This document shows positions 42,408 to 43,617 of a stretch of DNA of 43,617 bases, piece by piece. Under the pieces are notes generated by a model. The model searched no databases. It was not told the DNA's origin and saw nothing but the letters and a program-made list of their open reading frames with translations. A program made the position numbers and the translations under genes. This DNA comes from Candidatus Collierbacteria bacterium (GTDB lineage Bacteria; Patescibacteriota; Microgenomatia; UBA1400; MFAQ01). Position 1 is the first letter of the stretch. Each line of letters starts with the position of its first letter. The stretch spans positions 1-43,617 of the forward strand of contig JAHFKQ010000001.1 in assembly GCA_023245265.1 (NCBI GenBank), in the 5' to 3' direction.

Positions 42408-43617
42408 TTACACCACCAGACAGTCGGCATATTTTTCTTTCAAAGCCAACTCCAATTTTTTCTTACCTTCATAACCAATTGTCAGCAGAATCCTTACCGT
42501 AAACCTTTCTTGTTCATCCACCTTTTCCACCTTACTTCTGGCATCACCTCCAAAGCGGCTCACCATTTGCGCCAACTCTTTCGATATTCCTATTTTATTT
42601 TCTCCTTTAATCAAGATCGAAGTATACCGGCCCTTGACTATCCCCATTTCATCTAGTTTTCTTCTAATGGTGTTCAGGTCAAACCCATATGCCACCTTGT
42701 AGTACAAGTCATTTACCCCATTCCAACATCCCAGATCCATCAGCATTTTATCTACCACTTTAGTTTCCAAATCCAGTAAATTTAAGACACCTCTTTCTCT
42801 CAATACTTCTGCCATCAATATTTCTTTTCCTCGTCCCACTTCTTCGTCTCTTTGTGAGATTAAGAGTTGTTGCTCTACCAGCCGTTTGGTATGGGCATTC
42901 CCATAACGAAGCCAATCAGCTTTTGGTTTTGTTTGTTCCTGGTCGAAAATAATTTCTACCAAGCTGGCATTTGGGACCACCATTTCCAGTTCACACATTT
43001 TCCCATCGACTAACATTCCGACTGCCCGCAGTCCCAGAAGCGGATTTAATTTATATGCCAGGTCAATGCCCGTAGCTTCCAGCTCCATAAAAAACAATTC
43101 TTTCTTCGGGGTAAAGATTTTTTTTCTTTTAAAAAGTTCCGGGTTCTTTATAATTTCTTCTTGGCTCAAGCTCACTACTCCCCAATTATTAAAGTTTTCT
43201 CGGTTTTTGGTAGAGAAAGCTATCTCGACATCACCCTCTTCGAAGTGATAAGTGTCGTGCAAAGCCGAGTAACCATTATTGGCTTTATTGACAAGATAAT
43301 CATTATGCCTCTGCTTCATGAGTTTTTCCCCATACAGCATTCGGACCATCCCCAGCGCTTTATAACAATCAGCCAGGTTTTCTTCTTCCAAAATAATCCT
43401 GAAACTTATTGCATCGGAAATATCGGCGAAACCATTGGTCCGGGAACTGGCCCGCATACCAAATTTCTTCTGTTTCTCGGCCATTTCCCAGTATCCTCCC
43501 ACTTGATGTTCTACTTTGGCCTTGAGTCCGGCTTTTCTTAGTTGGTCACCGATTTCATTTTCTCGTTTCTCTACAAAATAAATATTTAACCTCGGATCTG
43601 AATCAATTTTCTCCTTA
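42408..43617 (-). CDS. RelA/SpoT-like protein (synthetase and TGS domains), 5' end outside the window
   Basis: The frame is open to the window edge, so a GTG at 43502 is not the true start. Visible parts: a (p)ppGpp synthetase domain (ISDAISFRII; DYLVNKANNGYSALHD; GDVEIAFST), a TGS domain (IFTPKKELFFMELEATG; GIDLAYKLNPLLGLRAVG) and a helical C-terminal region. The Asp of the SDAISFR block and the Glu of VEIAFST match catalytic acidic residues of Rel proteins. The normally R-x-K...S loop upstream reads GGYWEMAEKQ, so ATP binding may be altered. It may make or regulate (p)ppGpp; the hydrolase part, if any, is not visible. Followed directly by murB. Confidence 0.8.
   Translation of the reverse strand, partial: KEKIDSDPRLNIYFVEKRENEIGDQLRKAGLKAKVEHQVGGYWEMAEKQKKFGMRASSRTNGFADISDAISFRIILEEENLADCYKALGMVRMLYGEKLMKQRHNDYLVNKANNGYSALHDTYHFEEGDVEIAFSTKNRENFNNWGVVSLSQEEIIKNPELFKRKKIFTPKKELFFMELEATGIDLAYKLNPLLGLRAVGMLVDGKMCELEMVVPNASLVEIIFDQEQTKPKADWLRYGNAHTKRLVEQQLLISQRDEEVGRGKEILMAEVLRERGVLNLLDLETKVVDKMLMDLGCWNGVNDLYYKVAYGFDLNTIRRKLDEMGIVKGRYTSILIKGENKIGISKELAQMVSRFGGDARSKVEKVDEQERFTVRILLTIGYEGKKKLELALKEKYADCLVV

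Noticed and set aside
43502..43504. GTG start for the RelA/SpoT-like gene
   Set aside because: The frame stays open upstream to the window edge and conserved synthetase residues would lie further upstream.

Overview
The window looks like a genome fragment of a candidate phyla radiation (Patescibacteria) bacterium, most likely the Microgenomates side. This is a reading of gene content and rRNA, not a database result. Reasons: small genes packed tightly on both strands, a divergent 16S rRNA with substitutions in the 515F primer site, a 23S rRNA broken by a small self-splicing intron, single-copy scattered rRNA genes, and many small membrane-anchored or hypothetical proteins beside a few core genes (leuS, mnmA, murB, dus, RelA/SpoT-like).

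Layout. 1-5.9 kb: start of a probable S1-domain gene, a membrane-anchored nuclease, a pair of bitopic membrane proteins, a structured inverted-repeat element, then 5S, 23S (with a 292-nt group I intron) and tRNA-Ala(UGC), all on the minus strand. 5.9-17.3 kb: mostly plus-strand single-gene or two-gene units that carry their own promoter, leader, Shine-Dalgarno site and terminator. They encode an isochorismatase-fold hydrolase, HD hydrolases, a NUDIX enzyme, a cupin, two related NUDIX-like proteins and small membrane proteins. Minus-strand genes (SIMPL, HAD, membrane-anchored SOD/CHRD-like, a split HD gene) are interspersed. 17.3-25.5 kb: minus-strand block with a response regulator and CHASE-PAS histidine kinase, a double metallophosphoesterase, Dus, a coiled-coil protein, two C39-like cysteine peptidases flanking a membrane-anchored SNase-like protein, and tRNA-Ile(GAU). 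25.5-29.4 kb: small proteins, a formate/nitrite transporter and 16S rRNA. 29.4-43.6 kb: mnmA, a TMTC-like glycosyltransferase, a four-gene ATP-grasp/retropepsin/7TM operon, a DsbA-like protein whose halves are in swapped order, leuS, an alpha/beta hydrolase, murB and a 5'-truncated RelA/SpoT-like gene.

How it fits together. The order 16S, tRNA-Ile, tRNA-Ala, 23S, 5S is the classical rRNA operon order, but about 22 kb of unrelated genes separate 16S from tRNA-Ala. Each rRNA keeps its own processing stem and candidate promoters. The ATP-grasp operon suggests ligase-made peptide tags or protein tails coupled to a membrane protein. The plus-strand hydrolase units share promoter and start-site design, which suggests common regulation of nucleotide or cofactor turnover.

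Two expression styles are visible. About 18 genes have a -10-like hexamer (TAnnnT) 5 to 7 nt before the start codon and no Shine-Dalgarno site, as expected for leaderless mRNAs. The plus-strand accessory units have long leaders and strong AAGGAG sites, and three of them begin transcription with nearly the same 17-nt sequence.
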